A stretch of DNA of 64,000 nucleotides from Streptomyces longispororuber (lineage in GTDB: Bacteria; Actinomycetota; Actinomycetes; Streptomycetales; Streptomycetaceae), in contig NZ_BNBT01000009.1 in assembly GCF_014656095.1 (NCBI RefSeq), forward strand, positions 44,440 to 108,439, given 5' to 3'. The translations under genes were made by a program, and so were the position numbers. Positions 53,978 through 62,330 of this stretch are shown here, in pieces; the first letter of the stretch is position 1; the number at the start of each line of letters is the position of its first letter. Under the pieces are notes generated by a model. It made no database searches. It had not been told where the DNA came from and saw only the letters and a program-made list of their open reading frames with translations.

Positions 53978-54946
53978 TCAGGCCTCCGGGCGGTGGGTCG
54001 ATGCGGGCACAGGGGGCTCCGCGGGTGCGGCGGCCGTCCCCGGCGCGGAGAACTCCGCGGCCTCGGCCGTCAGGGCCAGGTACGCCTCCTCCAAGGAGGC
54101 TTCCTCGTCGGCGAGTTCCAGGAGCGGCACGCCCTCGTGTGCGGCGAGCGCGCCGATGTCCTCGGCACGGGCGCCCTCGACGGTCCAGCGGCCGTCACCG
54201 GCGTCCTCCAGGGTGTGTCCGGCGCGGGCGAGGGCGGTGCGGAGGCGCGCCGGGTCGCTGGTGCGGGCGCGGACGCGCCGGGTGGAGTGGGCGGCGATGA
54301 AGTCCCGCATCGAGGTGTCGGCCAGGAGTCGGCCCCGGCCGAGGACCACCAGGTGGTCGGCGAACGTCGCGGTCTCGTTCATCAGGTGGCTCGACACGAG
54401 CACGGTCCGGCCCTCGCGCGCGAGGCCGCGCATGAGTGCGCGGATCCAGATGATCCCTTCGGGGTCGAGGCCGTTGGACGGCTCGTCCAGGAGGACCACG
54501 GCCGGGTCGCCGAGCAGCGCGGCGGCGATGCCGAGGCGCTGGCGCATGCCCAGGGAGAACGTTTTGATCCGCTTGTGGGCGACGGCGGTGAGACCGGCCT
54601 CCTCCAGGACCTCGTCCACACGCCTGGAAGCGATGCGGTTGCTGACGGCGAGGGCGCGCAGGTGGTCGCGGGCGGTGCGCGAGCCGTGGGCGGCCTGGGC
54701 GTCGAGCAGCGCGCCGACCTGGCGCAGCGGTTCGGCGTACGCGGCGTAGGGGCGGCCGCCGACGGTGGCGGTGCCGGAGGTGGGCCGGTCGAGGCCGAGC
54801 ACGAGGCGCAACGTGGTGGACTTCCCGGCGCCGTTGGGGCCGAGGAAGCCGGTGACGCGGCCGGGGGCGACGCCGAACGTCAGGTCGTCGACCGCGCGCC
54901 TGGTGCCGTACTCCTTGGTGAGGTGGTGGACGTCGATGCTGGTCAT
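53978..54946 (-). CDS. ABC transporter ATP-binding protein
   Basis: 322 residues from the ATG at 54946. Walker A is GPNGAGKSTTLR, the Q-loop follows (LLDAQAAHGSRTARDHL), the signature is FSLGMRQRLGIAAALLGDP, Walker B is VVLLDEPSNGLDPEG and the H-loop is VSSHLMNETATFADH. This is the BcrA/DrrA-like type that pairs with ABC-2 permeases. The C-terminal ~100 residues include the usual DUF4162-like region and an Ala/Pro tail. It forms the exporter with the downstream permease. Confidence 0.96.
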   Translation of the reverse strand: MTSIDVHHLTKEYGTRRAVDDLTFGVAPGRVTGFLGPNGAGKSTTLRLVLGLDRPTSGTATVGGRPYAAYAEPLRQVGALLDAQAAHGSRTARDHLRALAVSNRIASRRVDEVLEEAGLTAVAHKRIKTFSLGMRQRLGIAAALLGDPAVVLLDEPSNGLDPEGIIWIRALMRGLAREGRTVLVSSHLMNETATFADHLVVLGRGRLLADTSMRDFIAAHSTRRVRARTSDPARLRTALARAGHTLEDAGDGRWTVEGARAEDIGALAAHEGVPLLELADEEASLEEAYLALTAEAAEFSAPGTAAAPAEPPVPASTHRPEA

Positions 54947-55054
54947 GGGGCAACTGTCACGGCCGGGCGGGGTCTTGGTCCTCCCCCGGTGGTGGAGATC
55001 GTCTCCCCCGTGCGGGGGAGCCGCGGCCCGCGCGCGGGCTGGCACGATGACCGC

Positions 55055-55249
55055 ATGTCCCGCTTCCCGCGCCTGTCGGCCCGCGTGGTCCGCATGTCCC
55101 GCTTCCCACGCCCGCCGGCCCGCGTGGTCCGCCGCGCCCGCTCCCCGCACCCGCCGGCGCGCGTGATCACGTACACCCGATGGCTGCGCCCGCTGGCCCG
55201 CGCCGTCACGTACACCCGATGGCTGCACCTGCTGATCGCCGCGACGGTC
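55055..55249 (+). repeat. 39-bp in-frame repeat at the sensor kinase N-terminus
   Basis: Five 39-bp units (55055-55093, 55094-55132, 55133-55171, 55172-55210, 55211-55249) each encode about 13 residues: MSRFPRLSARVVR, MSRFPRPPARVVR, RARSPHPPARVIT, YTRWLRPLARAVT, YTRWLHLLIAATV. Divergence increases from the first units to the last. The unit length keeps the frame. Confidence 0.9.
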
Positions 55250-56389
55250 GTCCTGGCCTCCGGGGCGGTCTACGGCATCACGGACGCGACAGCCGCCGAC
55301 TGGGGCCTGATCATGCTGCTGCCGGTGCCGTTGGTGGCGGCGGCCGCGATGGTGCCCGCGATGCGCAGGGCCGAGGGGCTCCAGGCGCGGCTGATGCTGT
55401 TCCCGGGGTCCCACGCGCGCGTGGAGCCCGACGCGGCGGACGGCGACCCGGGGATCTCCGTGGCGCCCTCGGCGTCGTGGCGGGACCGCGGCAGGACGGC
55501 CCTGTGGCTGGTGCTGCGCCTTGAGGCGGGGTGGTTGATGGGTGTCGCCACGACGCAGCTCATCGGGTACGCGCTCGCTCTGCTCGGGGCGGCGTCGGAG
55601 CCCTCCGGGGACGACGGTCTGGTGCTGCCCCGGCCGGGGCTCGGTGCCTGGGACGCGGCGCTCGTACCGCTGCCGCTGCTGGCACTCCTTGCCCTGGTGG
55701 TCGCCTCCGGGGCCCTCATGGCGGCGGCGGCCCGCAACCTCCTCGGCCCCTCCCCCACCGAGCGGCTCGCCGCCTTGGAGGAGCGCACCGAGCAGCTTCT
55801 GGAGCGCAACCGCATCGCCCGTGAGCTGCACGACTCGATCGGGCACGCGCTGACCGTGGCGGTCGTGCAGGCGGGTGCCGCGCGCGCCGCGGCCGACCGG
55901 GAGTTCACCGACCGCGCCCTGGAGGCCATCGAGGAGACGGGCCGTGACGCCCTGGAGGACCTGGAGCGGGTGCTGCGCGTGCTGCGGGAGGACGGGCGGC
56001 CCGCGCGGCAGCGGCCCACCCTGGCCGACGCCGCCCGGCTCCTGGACTCCGCGCGGGCCTCGGGGGCGACGGTCGACGCGGAGGTGACGGGCGCGGTGGA
56101 CCGGCTGCCGGGGCCCGTGTCGCGGGAGGGTTACCGCATGCTCCAGGAGGCGCTGACGAACGTCCTGCGGCACGCGGGGCCGGTCCCGGTGCGGGTGCGG
56201 GTGGCCGCCCGGGACAGCCGCCTCGTCATCGACGTGCGCAACGCGCTGCCGGCGGCGCGGGCAACTGCCGGGCGCGGCGGCAGCGGGCTGCGCGGCATCC
56301 GGGAGCGGGCCGTGCTCCTGGGCGGGCGGGCCGGCGCCGGGCCGTGCGACGGCGAGTGGCGGGTACGCGCCGAACTGCCGTTGCGCTGA
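55055..56389 (+). CDS. NarL-type sensor histidine kinase with repeated N-terminus
   Basis: 444 residues from the ATG at 55055; another in-frame ATG is at 55094. The first ~60 residues are five 13-residue repeats. TM segments follow at about 57-75, 83-102, 158-180 and 200-228. The HisKA_3 motif is NRIARELHDSIGHALTVAVVQAG with H259, the N box is LQEALTNVLRHAGP and the G box is GRGGSGLRGIRERA. It lies divergently next to an ABC-2 exporter and 53 bp before its response regulator, a common arrangement for antibiotic-sensing systems. Confidence 0.92.
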   Translation: MSRFPRLSARVVRMSRFPRPPARVVRRARSPHPPARVITYTRWLRPLARAVTYTRWLHLLIAATVVLASGAVYGITDATAADWGLIMLLPVPLVAAAAMVPAMRRAEGLQARLMLFPGSHARVEPDAADGDPGISVAPSASWRDRGRTALWLVLRLEAGWLMGVATTQLIGYALALLGAASEPSGDDGLVLPRPGLGAWDAALVPLPLLALLALVVASGALMAAAARNLLGPSPTERLAALEERTEQLLERNRIARELHDSIGHALTVAVVQAGAARAAADREFTDRALEAIEETGRDALEDLERVLRVLREDGRPARQRPTLADAARLLDSARASGATVDAEVTGAVDRLPGPVSREGYRMLQEALTNVLRHAGPVPVRVRVAARDSRLVIDVRNALPAARATAGRGGSGLRGIRERAVLLGGRAGAGPCDGEWRVRAELPLR

Positions 56390-56442
56390 TGCCCCGTCAC
56401 CCGCCCTGCGGGCCCGCATGGGGCGTGACCTAGGCTGGCCGG

Positions 56443-57105
56443 GTGCCCGTGACCGTTCTGCTCGTCGACGACGAGCCCCTCGTCCGCGCGGGGCTGCGCG
56501 CCGTCCTGGAGGCGCAGCCCGACATCGAGGTCGTCGGCGAGGCCGCCGACGGCGCCGCGGTGATCCCCCTGGCCCGCGGGCTGCGGCCCGACGTGATCGC
56601 CATGGACGTACGAATGCCGCTGCTCGACGGCATCGAGGCCACCCGCGCGGTGCTGCGCACGGTGCCGGACCCGCCGAAGATCCTGGTGGTCACGACCTTC
56701 GAGAACGACGAGTACGTGTACGAGGCGCTGCGCGCGGGCGCCGACGGCTTCCTGCTGAAGCGGGCCCGGCCCGCGGAGATCGTGCACGCCGTGCGCCTGG
56801 TGGCCGAGGGCGAGTCGCTGCTGTTCCCGGCGGCGGTACGGCGCCTCGCGGCCGACCACGGCCGGGAGCGGGGCGAGGACGGGGCCCGGGCGGCGTTCGC
56901 GCGGGCGGGGCTCACGGGGCGTGAGGAGGAGGTGCTGCGGCTGATGGCGCGCGGCCTGTCCAACGCGGAGATCGGCGAGCGGCTCGTGGTCGGCACGGAG
57001 ACCGTCAAGTCGCATGTGAGCGCGGTGCTCGCGAAGCTCGGCGCCCGGGACCGGACGCAGGCGGTGATCGCCGCGTACGAGTCCGGTTTCGTGGCTCCGG
57101 GGTGA
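56443..57105 (+). CDS. LuxR/NarL-family response regulator
   Basis: 220 residues from a GTG at 56443. The receiver has D9-D10, phosphoacceptor D55 (VIAMDVRMPLLDGIEATR) and FLLKRARP. The HTH is LTGREEEVLRLMARGLSNAEIGERLVVGTETVKSHVSAVLAKLG. It is downstream of the sensor kinase at 55055-56389 and should control the divergent exporter genes (53238-54946). Confidence 0.96.
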   Translation: MPVTVLLVDDEPLVRAGLRAVLEAQPDIEVVGEAADGAAVIPLARGLRPDVIAMDVRMPLLDGIEATRAVLRTVPDPPKILVVTTFENDEYVYEALRAGADGFLLKRARPAEIVHAVRLVAEGESLLFPAAVRRLAADHGRERGEDGARAAFARAGLTGREEEVLRLMARGLSNAEIGERLVVGTETVKSHVSAVLAKLGARDRTQAVIAAYESGFVAPG

Positions 57106-57202
57106 ACCGGGCCCGGTCGCGGCGGCGGGATCGGCACTCGCCCCGGCCGACGGCTTCCGAGTACGATCCGGCCATCATGCGCACGGGACGGAAGGACGGA
57201 CG

Positions 57203-58360
57203 TTGGGGCGGCTGACCGGCGGAGATCCTTCTCTGCTACGGCGGATCAACTCCTCGGTGGTGCTGCACGCGCTGCGCGCCGCGGATGTCGCGACACTCAC
57301 GGAGATCACCCGGGCGACGGGTCTGTCGCGGCCCACGGTCGAGGGTGTGGTCGAGGGGCTCATCGAGGCCGGTCTCGTGGTGGAGACGGACATCGACGAC
57401 GGGGCCGCGCGGCGGCAGGGACGCCCCGCGCGGAAGTTCCGCTTCCGGGCGGAGGCGGGTCATCTGCTTGGCCTGGAGATCGGCCCGCACCGGGTGGCCG
57501 CCGTCCTGTCGGACCTGCACGGCAAGGTCCTCGGGACGGCGGCGAAGGACGTCTCGGAGACGGCGGCGGCGGACGAGCGCCTGGAGCGGCTGCGGGGCGC
57601 GGTCGCGGATCTGCTGCGCCGGGCCGGGGTGGCCCGCGGTTCGCTGCGCGCGGTCGGCGTGGGCAGCCCGGGCATCGTGGAGGCGGACGGCTCGGTGCGG
57701 CTGAGCACGGCGCTGCCGGGCTGGACGGGCCTGCCGCTGGGTGAGCGGCTGCGCCGCTCCTTCAAGTGCCCGGTCCTGGTGGAGAACGACGCCAACGCGG
57801 CGGCGGTCGCCGAGCACTGGAAGGGCGCGGCCACGGAGTCCGACGACGTGGTGTTCGTGCTGGCCGGGCTGAGCCCCGGGGCCGGTTCGCTGATCGGCGG
57901 GCGGCTGCACCGCGGGTACGGCGGCGCGGCGGGCGAGATCGGCGCGCTGCACCTGCTGGGCCGGGAGGTGAAGCCGGAGACGCTCCTGTCGACCACCGAC
58001 GAGCCGCTGCATCCGCTGGACGAGCAGGCGGTGGCGGAGGTCTTCGCGCACGCGCGGGAGGGCGACGAGCGGGCGCTGGCGGCGGTGGACCGCTTCATCC
58101 GGCGCCTGGTGCACGACGTGGCCGCGCTGGTGCTGGCGCTCGACCCGGAGCTGGTCGTGGTGGGCGGCTGGGCGGCGGGCCTGGACGGCGTCCTGGAGCC
58201 GCTGCGGCGCGAGCTGGCCCGGTACTGCCTGCGGCCGCCCCGGGTGGCGCTGTCCGTGCTGGGCGAGGCAGCCGTGGCGACCGGGGCGTTGCGGCTTGCC
58301 CTCGACCATGTCGAGGACGAGCTGTTCGCCGTGGAGGGCGCGGTGACCGCGGGGCGGTAG
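57203..58360 (+). CDS. ROK-family transcriptional regulator
   Basis: 385 residues from a TTG at 57203, preceded by GGAAGGA. Residues 1-70 are a MarR-like winged HTH (LRAADVATLTEITRATGLSRPTVEGVVEGLIEAGLV). The ROK kinase-like domain follows: LLGLEIGPHRVAAVLSDLHG, VGVGSPGIVEADG, VENDANAAAVAEHWKGAA, GLSPGAGSLIGGRLHRGYGGAAGEIG, and VVVGGWAAG. The ROK zinc site CxCGxxGC is missing from the expected place (about 250-265), so it may lack bound zinc. It likely represses sugar genes not present here. Confidence 0.92.
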   Translation: MGRLTGGDPSLLRRINSSVVLHALRAADVATLTEITRATGLSRPTVEGVVEGLIEAGLVVETDIDDGAARRQGRPARKFRFRAEAGHLLGLEIGPHRVAAVLSDLHGKVLGTAAKDVSETAAADERLERLRGAVADLLRRAGVARGSLRAVGVGSPGIVEADGSVRLSTALPGWTGLPLGERLRRSFKCPVLVENDANAAAVAEHWKGAATESDDVVFVLAGLSPGAGSLIGGRLHRGYGGAAGEIGALHLLGREVKPETLLSTTDEPLHPLDEQAVAEVFAHAREGDERALAAVDRFIRRLVHDVAALVLALDPELVVVGGWAAGLDGVLEPLRRELARYCLRPPRVALSVLGEAAVATGALRLALDHVEDELFAVEGAVTAGR

Positions 58361-58471
58361 TGTGCGGGGCTCGGCCCCGCCGCCCCGGGGGGTGGGGTTC
58401 GCTCGGGGCGGTGTCCCTCGGCCCCCGGGCCCTGTCGCCCTGCGGTGTCGGCTCCCCGCGGCCCCGTCCGC

Positions 58472-58541
58472 GGTTTGGGGGCTTCGCCCCCTTGCCCCCT
58501 GTCGCGCTCCGCGCTCGTCCTCAAACGCCGGACGGGCTGAG
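58472..58541. repeat. Streptomyces dispersed GC repeat / terminator-like element
   Basis: The hairpin GGGGGC-TTC-GCCCCC (58477-58491) is followed by TCCTCAAACGCCGGACGGGCTGA (from about 58519). This short sequence is dispersed throughout Streptomyces chromosomes, usually after genes. It lies downstream of the ROK gene and may terminate transcription. Confidence 0.7.
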
Positions 58542-58644
58542 ATGATCGCCGCCGCGCGCCCTGGAACGGCCGCCACGGCACACCCCGGACGGGATGCCCT
58601 AGTGGTGCGGCATACGCGCAGGGGCGCGTACCGGGAGGGGCGTC

Positions 58645-59406
58645 TCAGGAAGCGCGCTGTTCCGGGCCGTGGTGGATCTCGACCGCGCCCTCGTCGCCGA
58701 AGGTGAGGCGGCAGGTGTCGGCGCGGTACGTGGCCATCGAGAGGGCCGCCGTGCGGCCGGCCGCGAGGAAGCGGGTGGTGACGACCAGGACGGGGGCGCC
58801 GGGCAGGCGGTCCAGGGCCTTGGCGTCGTCGGCGCGGGCGGAGCCGAGCTCGACGGCGCGGTCCTGGCCCTCCAGGTCGAGCCGGGAGAGCTCGCGCAGG
58901 ACGGCACGCGCGCGTGCGGGCCCCGCGGGGGCGTCGATGGCGGTGAGGTCGGGCACCGAGGCCGCGGGCACGTACAGCAGCTCGGCGGCGACGGGCTGGC
59001 CGTGCGAGACGCGGGTGCGGCGCACCGTGTGCACCGGCTCGTCCGGGGCGGTCCCCAGGGCGCGCGCAACGTCGGCGGGCGGGACGGCGGGCTCGCTGTC
59101 CGCGGGCTGCCAGTCGTCGCCGGCCGCGCCGGGCCAGCTCCCCCGCTCGGTGGTGACGGCCACGCCCATGCGCGGCGGGGCGACGGTCGTGCCGACGCCG
59201 CGGCGGCGCTGCAGCCTGCCTTCGAGCTCGAGCTGCTCCAGCGCCTGCCGCAGGGTCGCGCGGGCGACGCCGAAGCGGGCCGCGAGGTCCCGCTCGTTCG
59301 GCAGGATCTCGCCGACGGCGAACTCGGAGTCGAGTGCTTCGCTGAGCACGGTCTTCAGGTGCCAGTACTTCGGCTCCGGCACCGGTTCGAGCTGCGTGGT
59401 CCCCAC
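58645..59406 (-). CDS. GntR/HutC-family transcriptional regulator
   Basis: 253 residues from the GTG at 59406, with GGAGG upstream. Residues 1-75 form the GntR winged HTH (PKYWHLKTVLSEALDSEFAVGEILPNERDLAARFGVARATLRQALEQLELEGRL, then GVGTTVAPP). The remainder is a UTRA sensor domain (VHTVRRTRVSHGQPVAAELLYVPA, ending FGDEGAVEIHHG). A second candidate start, TTG at 59511 behind a perfect AAGGAGG, would add 35 residues. A -35/-10 promoter with TTGACC-17-TATCGT lies at 59483-59511. The effector is unknown; UTRA domains bind sugars or phosphorylated sugars. Confidence 0.88.
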   Translation of the reverse strand: MGTTQLEPVPEPKYWHLKTVLSEALDSEFAVGEILPNERDLAARFGVARATLRQALEQLELEGRLQRRRGVGTTVAPPRMGVAVTTERGSWPGAAGDDWQPADSEPAVPPADVARALGTAPDEPVHTVRRTRVSHGQPVAAELLYVPAASVPDLTAIDAPAGPARARAVLRELSRLDLEGQDRAVELGSARADDAKALDRLPGAPVLVVTTRFLAAGRTAALSMATYRADTCRLTFGDEGAVEIHHGPEQRAS

Positions 59407-59482
59407 CCTGTCCTCCGCAATCGCCGTGCGCAGGCGGCTTTTCAGCGCCTTGTTTATTAAAGGTTCCTGCACTATCTCAGCG

Positions 59483-59511
59483 ACGATAGAGCCGCGCTCA
59501 TCCTTGGTCAA
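59483..59511 (-). promoter_or_regulatory. Promoter for the GntR-type gene
   Basis: Minus-strand TTGACC (59506-59511), 17 bp, TATCGT (59483-59488). It lies 77-105 bp upstream of the GTG start and reads toward it. The TTG of the -35 also forms an alternative start codon after AAGGAGG (59519-59525), so one of the two readings is probably wrong. Confidence 0.45.
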
Positions 59512-59695
59512 GACCAATCCTCCTTCCGTTACGGACCGCACAGAAGTGGTGCCACAGAGCATTCATGCGGTGTTCGCGCGGGTGCGACACCCGGCCCCCG
59601 GGGGTGACGGAATCCGATACGTCGCGTTCACGTGCGCACGGCACGAAGCCCCCGCCCGTGGCACGGGCAGGGGCTTCGTTGGGTACGCCCGCGGC

Positions 59696-60622
59696 TCAGC
59701 GCGCGAGGCTTACGAGCTTGTCCGGATTCCGCACGATGAAGACGCGTTGGATACGACCGTCGACGGCCTCGACCTGGAAGACGGAGTCCACCTTGCCGTC
59801 CAGCAGGAAGACGACGGAGTCGGCGCCGTTGAGCTCCATGAACCGGAACTCGACGTTCTCGGCCCCCGACGCGGTCTTCCGCGCGGCGCCGACGACGAAG
59901 CGGCCCACCTTGTCGGCGGTCTCCAGGACCCGCAGCGGCGCCCTGGCCTTGCCGCCGCTGTCGCCCACCAGGCGTACCTCCGGGGCGAGCAGCGACATCA
60001 GCCCCTCCAGGTCGCCGTCGGCGGCCGCGGCGAGGAACCGCTCGGTCAGGTCGCGCCGCTCGGCGGGGTCGACCTGGTAGCGCGGCCTGCCCTCCTCGAC
60101 GTGCTTGCGGGCGCGCCCGGCGAGCTGGCGCACGGCGGCCTCGCCGCGGTCGAGGGTGACGGCGATCTCGGAGTACGGGAACCCGAAGGCTTCGCGGAGC
60201 ACGAACACCGCGCGCTCCAGGGGCGAGAGGGACTCCAGGACGACGAGGACGGCGAGCGACACGGAGTCGGCGAGCATGGCGCGCTCGGCGGTGTCGGGCA
60301 CGGTCGGCCCGAAGTCGGTCACGAAGGGCTCGGGCAGCCAGGGGCCCACGTACGACTCGCGGCGGGACTGGGTCTGGCGCAGCCGGTCGATGGCCAGGCG
60401 GGTGGTGACGCGTACCAAGTAGGCGCGGGGTTCGCGCACTTGGTCGCGGTCGGCGGCCGACCAGCGCAGCCAGGCGTCCTGGACGACGTCCTCCGCGTCG
60501 GCCACCCGGCCGAGCATGCGGTAGGCGACGCCCAGGAGGACGGGCCTGTGTTCTTCGAAGACGTCGGTCGCGGTGTCGGTAGCCACGGTTCCATCCCAGC
60601 TCACGGGGGTCCGGCTGTCCAC
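59696..60622 (-). CDS. sigJ: ECF41-type sigma factor SigJ
   Basis: 308 residues. Sigma-70 regions 2 and 4 occupy residues about 20-180 (EEHRPVLLGVAYRMLGRVADAEDVVQDAWLRW; region 4 SPLERAVFVLREAFGFPYSEIAVTL). The ECF41 hallmark WLPEP is in GPWLPEPFVTDF, and the C-terminal SnoaL-like extension contains the matching VGDSGGKARAPL motif, which regulates activity without an anti-sigma factor. The GTG start at 60622 is one choice; later GTGs at about 60604 are alternatives. ECF41 factors usually sit beside a small oxidoreductase or hydrolase target; here it is divergent from an alpha/beta hydrolase. Confidence 0.93.
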   Translation of the reverse strand: MDSRTPVSWDGTVATDTATDVFEEHRPVLLGVAYRMLGRVADAEDVVQDAWLRWSAADRDQVREPRAYLVRVTTRLAIDRLRQTQSRRESYVGPWLPEPFVTDFGPTVPDTAERAMLADSVSLAVLVVLESLSPLERAVFVLREAFGFPYSEIAVTLDRGEAAVRQLAGRARKHVEEGRPRYQVDPAERRDLTERFLAAAADGDLEGLMSLLAPEVRLVGDSGGKARAPLRVLETADKVGRFVVGAARKTASGAENVEFRFMELNGADSVVFLLDGKVDSVFQVEAVDGRIQRVFIVRNPDKLVSLAR

Positions 60623-60730
60623 CCGCGAGGGGCAGGGCGGACGAGGATCACAGTGGCCCGCACCCGGCCCGTCGCGTCCCGGGTGCGGCAGACCCCTTGA
60701 ACTCGGCGCTACTCAGCGGTAATTGTTGCT

Positions 60731-60748
60731 GACAAGGTGTCTAAGACA
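60731..60748. promoter_or_regulatory. Overlapping inverted repeats upstream of the alpha/beta hydrolase
   Basis: GACA-AGG-TGTC (60731-60741) and TGTCT-A-AGACA (60738-60748) overlap in the 145-bp gap between divergent sigJ and the hydrolase, 20 bp before the hydrolase start. They could bind a TetR-type repressor. This is inference. Confidence 0.45.
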
Positions 60749-60767
60749 GGATAGGACAGGAGTCCGC

Positions 60768-61688
60768 ATGTCCGCAGAGGTGACAGGGGCGTCAGGGGTG
60801 GCAGGGGCGGCCGAGGTCTCCTTCGGCGTCGAGTCGCCCCGAGGGCGGCGCACGGTGACCGTCTCCTACCGGCGCACGGGCAGCGGCGCCCCCTTGCTGC
60901 TGCTGCACGGCATCGGTCACCACCGCCAGGCCTGGGACCCGGTCGTCGGCATCCTGGCGGCCGAGCACGACGTGATAGCGGTGGACCTGCCCGGCTTCGG
61001 CGCGTCACCGGCGCTGCCGGAGGGGCTTCCGTACGACCTGCCGACGGTGGTGCCCGTCCTCGGCTCGTTCTGCGAGGCGCTGGGCATAGGGCGGCCGCAC
61101 GTGGCGGGCAACTCCCTCGGCGGCCTGCTCGCCCTGGAACTCGGCCGCGTGCGGCTCGTACGGTCGGTCACGGCGCTGTCGCCCGCCGGCTTCTGGACGC
61201 GGGCGGAGCGCCGGTACGCGTTCACGACGCTGCTCGCGATGCGCCGGATCGCCATGGCCATGCCGCTGCCGACGGTCGAGCGGCTGTCGCGCACCGCCGC
61301 GGGCCGTACGGCGCTGACGAGCACCATCTACGCCCGCCCCGGCCGCAGGGCGCCGGAGGCCGTCGTCGCCGAGACGCTCGCGCTGCGGCACGCGACGGGG
61401 TTCGAGCCGACGCTGTCCGCCGGGCGCGAGGTGGTGTTCCGCGACGACGTGCCGGGGCTGCCGGTGACCATAGCGTGGGGCACGCGCGACCGGCTGCTGC
61501 TGCGCCGCCAGGGCCTGCGCGCCAAGCGGGCCGTGCCGGACGCCCGGCTCGTCCGGCTGCCCGGGTGCGGCCACGTGCCGATGAACGACGACCCCGCGCG
61601 CGTGGCCCGCGTCATACTCGACACCTGCCGCGCCGGGGCCTCGGATCAGGAGTTGGACCACGCGCGCGTGCTGAGCACCAGCCGGTAG
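60768..61688 (+). CDS. Alpha/beta hydrolase
   Basis: 306 residues from the ATG at 60768, with AGGAG six bases upstream. The oxyanion motif is LLLLHGIGHHRQAWDPV, the nucleophile elbow VAGNSLGGLLALELG (Ser), the acid is in IAWGTRDRLLLRRQ and the general base is His in LPGCGHVPMNDDP. It has no signal peptide. Its C-terminal codons overlap the convergent VOC gene by 43 bp. It diverges from sigJ and could be its target. Confidence 0.94.
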   Translation: MSAEVTGASGVAGAAEVSFGVESPRGRRTVTVSYRRTGSGAPLLLLHGIGHHRQAWDPVVGILAAEHDVIAVDLPGFGASPALPEGLPYDLPTVVPVLGSFCEALGIGRPHVAGNSLGGLLALELGRVRLVRSVTALSPAGFWTRAERRYAFTTLLAMRRIAMAMPLPTVERLSRTAAGRTALTSTIYARPGRRAPEAVVAETLALRHATGFEPTLSAGREVVFRDDVPGLPVTIAWGTRDRLLLRRQGLRAKRAVPDARLVRLPGCGHVPMNDDPARVARVILDTCRAGASDQELDHARVLSTSR

Positions 61689-62056
61689 CCGTCCGGGTCC
61701 TCCACGGTGACGCCCCACTCGTTCCAGTACGGGTTGGGCGAGAGCACCCGCCTGCCGCCGTGCGCCTCGAGGCGGGCGACCAGGTCGTCCGGCACCTCGC
61801 CGTCCACGTAGACGACGAGCAGGTCCTCCTCGGTGGGGCGCGGCCGCACGGGGGCCGCCGCCTCGTGGACCAGCTCCAGGTGCCAGGAGGCGTCCGGCCA
61901 GCCCACCATGAGCAGGGCGTGCTCGCCGGGGCCGCCGCCCTGCTCCTTGCGGAAGACGACGTCCAGGCCGAGCCCGTCCTTCCAGAAGCGCTCCGCGGCG
62001 GCGAGGTCGCGTGACGGGCGGGCGATACGGATGTGGCTGCGGCCGTTGACGGGCAC
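61646..62056 (-). CDS. VOC-family protein
   Basis: 136 residues from the GTG at 62056, with GAGGAG ten bases upstream; the frame is open further but unlikely. It has the glyoxalase/bleomycin-resistance fold: RSHIRIARPSRDLAAAERFWKDGLGLDVVF and the C-terminal hallmark WGVTVEDPDGYRLVLSTRAW. Two His/Glu positions needed for the metal are recognisable (H in SHIRIA and HLELVHEA). The substrate is unknown. It is convergent and overlapping with the alpha/beta hydrolase. Confidence 0.9.
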   Translation of the reverse strand: MPVNGRSHIRIARPSRDLAAAERFWKDGLGLDVVFRKEQGGGPGEHALLMVGWPDASWHLELVHEAAAPVRPRPTEEDLLVVYVDGEVPDDLVARLEAHGGRRVLSPNPYWNEWGVTVEDPDGYRLVLSTRAWSNS

Positions 62057-62330
62057 AGGGGGCTCCTCTCGTACGGGTCGGCGTGCGGTGCGCTGCTCCG
62101 CGTGCCGTGCGGGTCGACTGTAGGAACCGGCCGGTCCCGCGGGCATCGGGCGCCGGTCCCGGTGCGCGGGACCCGCGGCGTACGACCACGGGACCAGGAC
62201 CCGTCGGCGCCGCGCGACGCTTCCCCCAGGGCCATGGCCAGTTGTTCACTTGGGGTTCGCGCGGGGGCCGTGACGTGGCAGTAGACGTGGCACCGCACAC
62301 CGACCGACCGCCGTTCCTGGAGGCGTCCCC

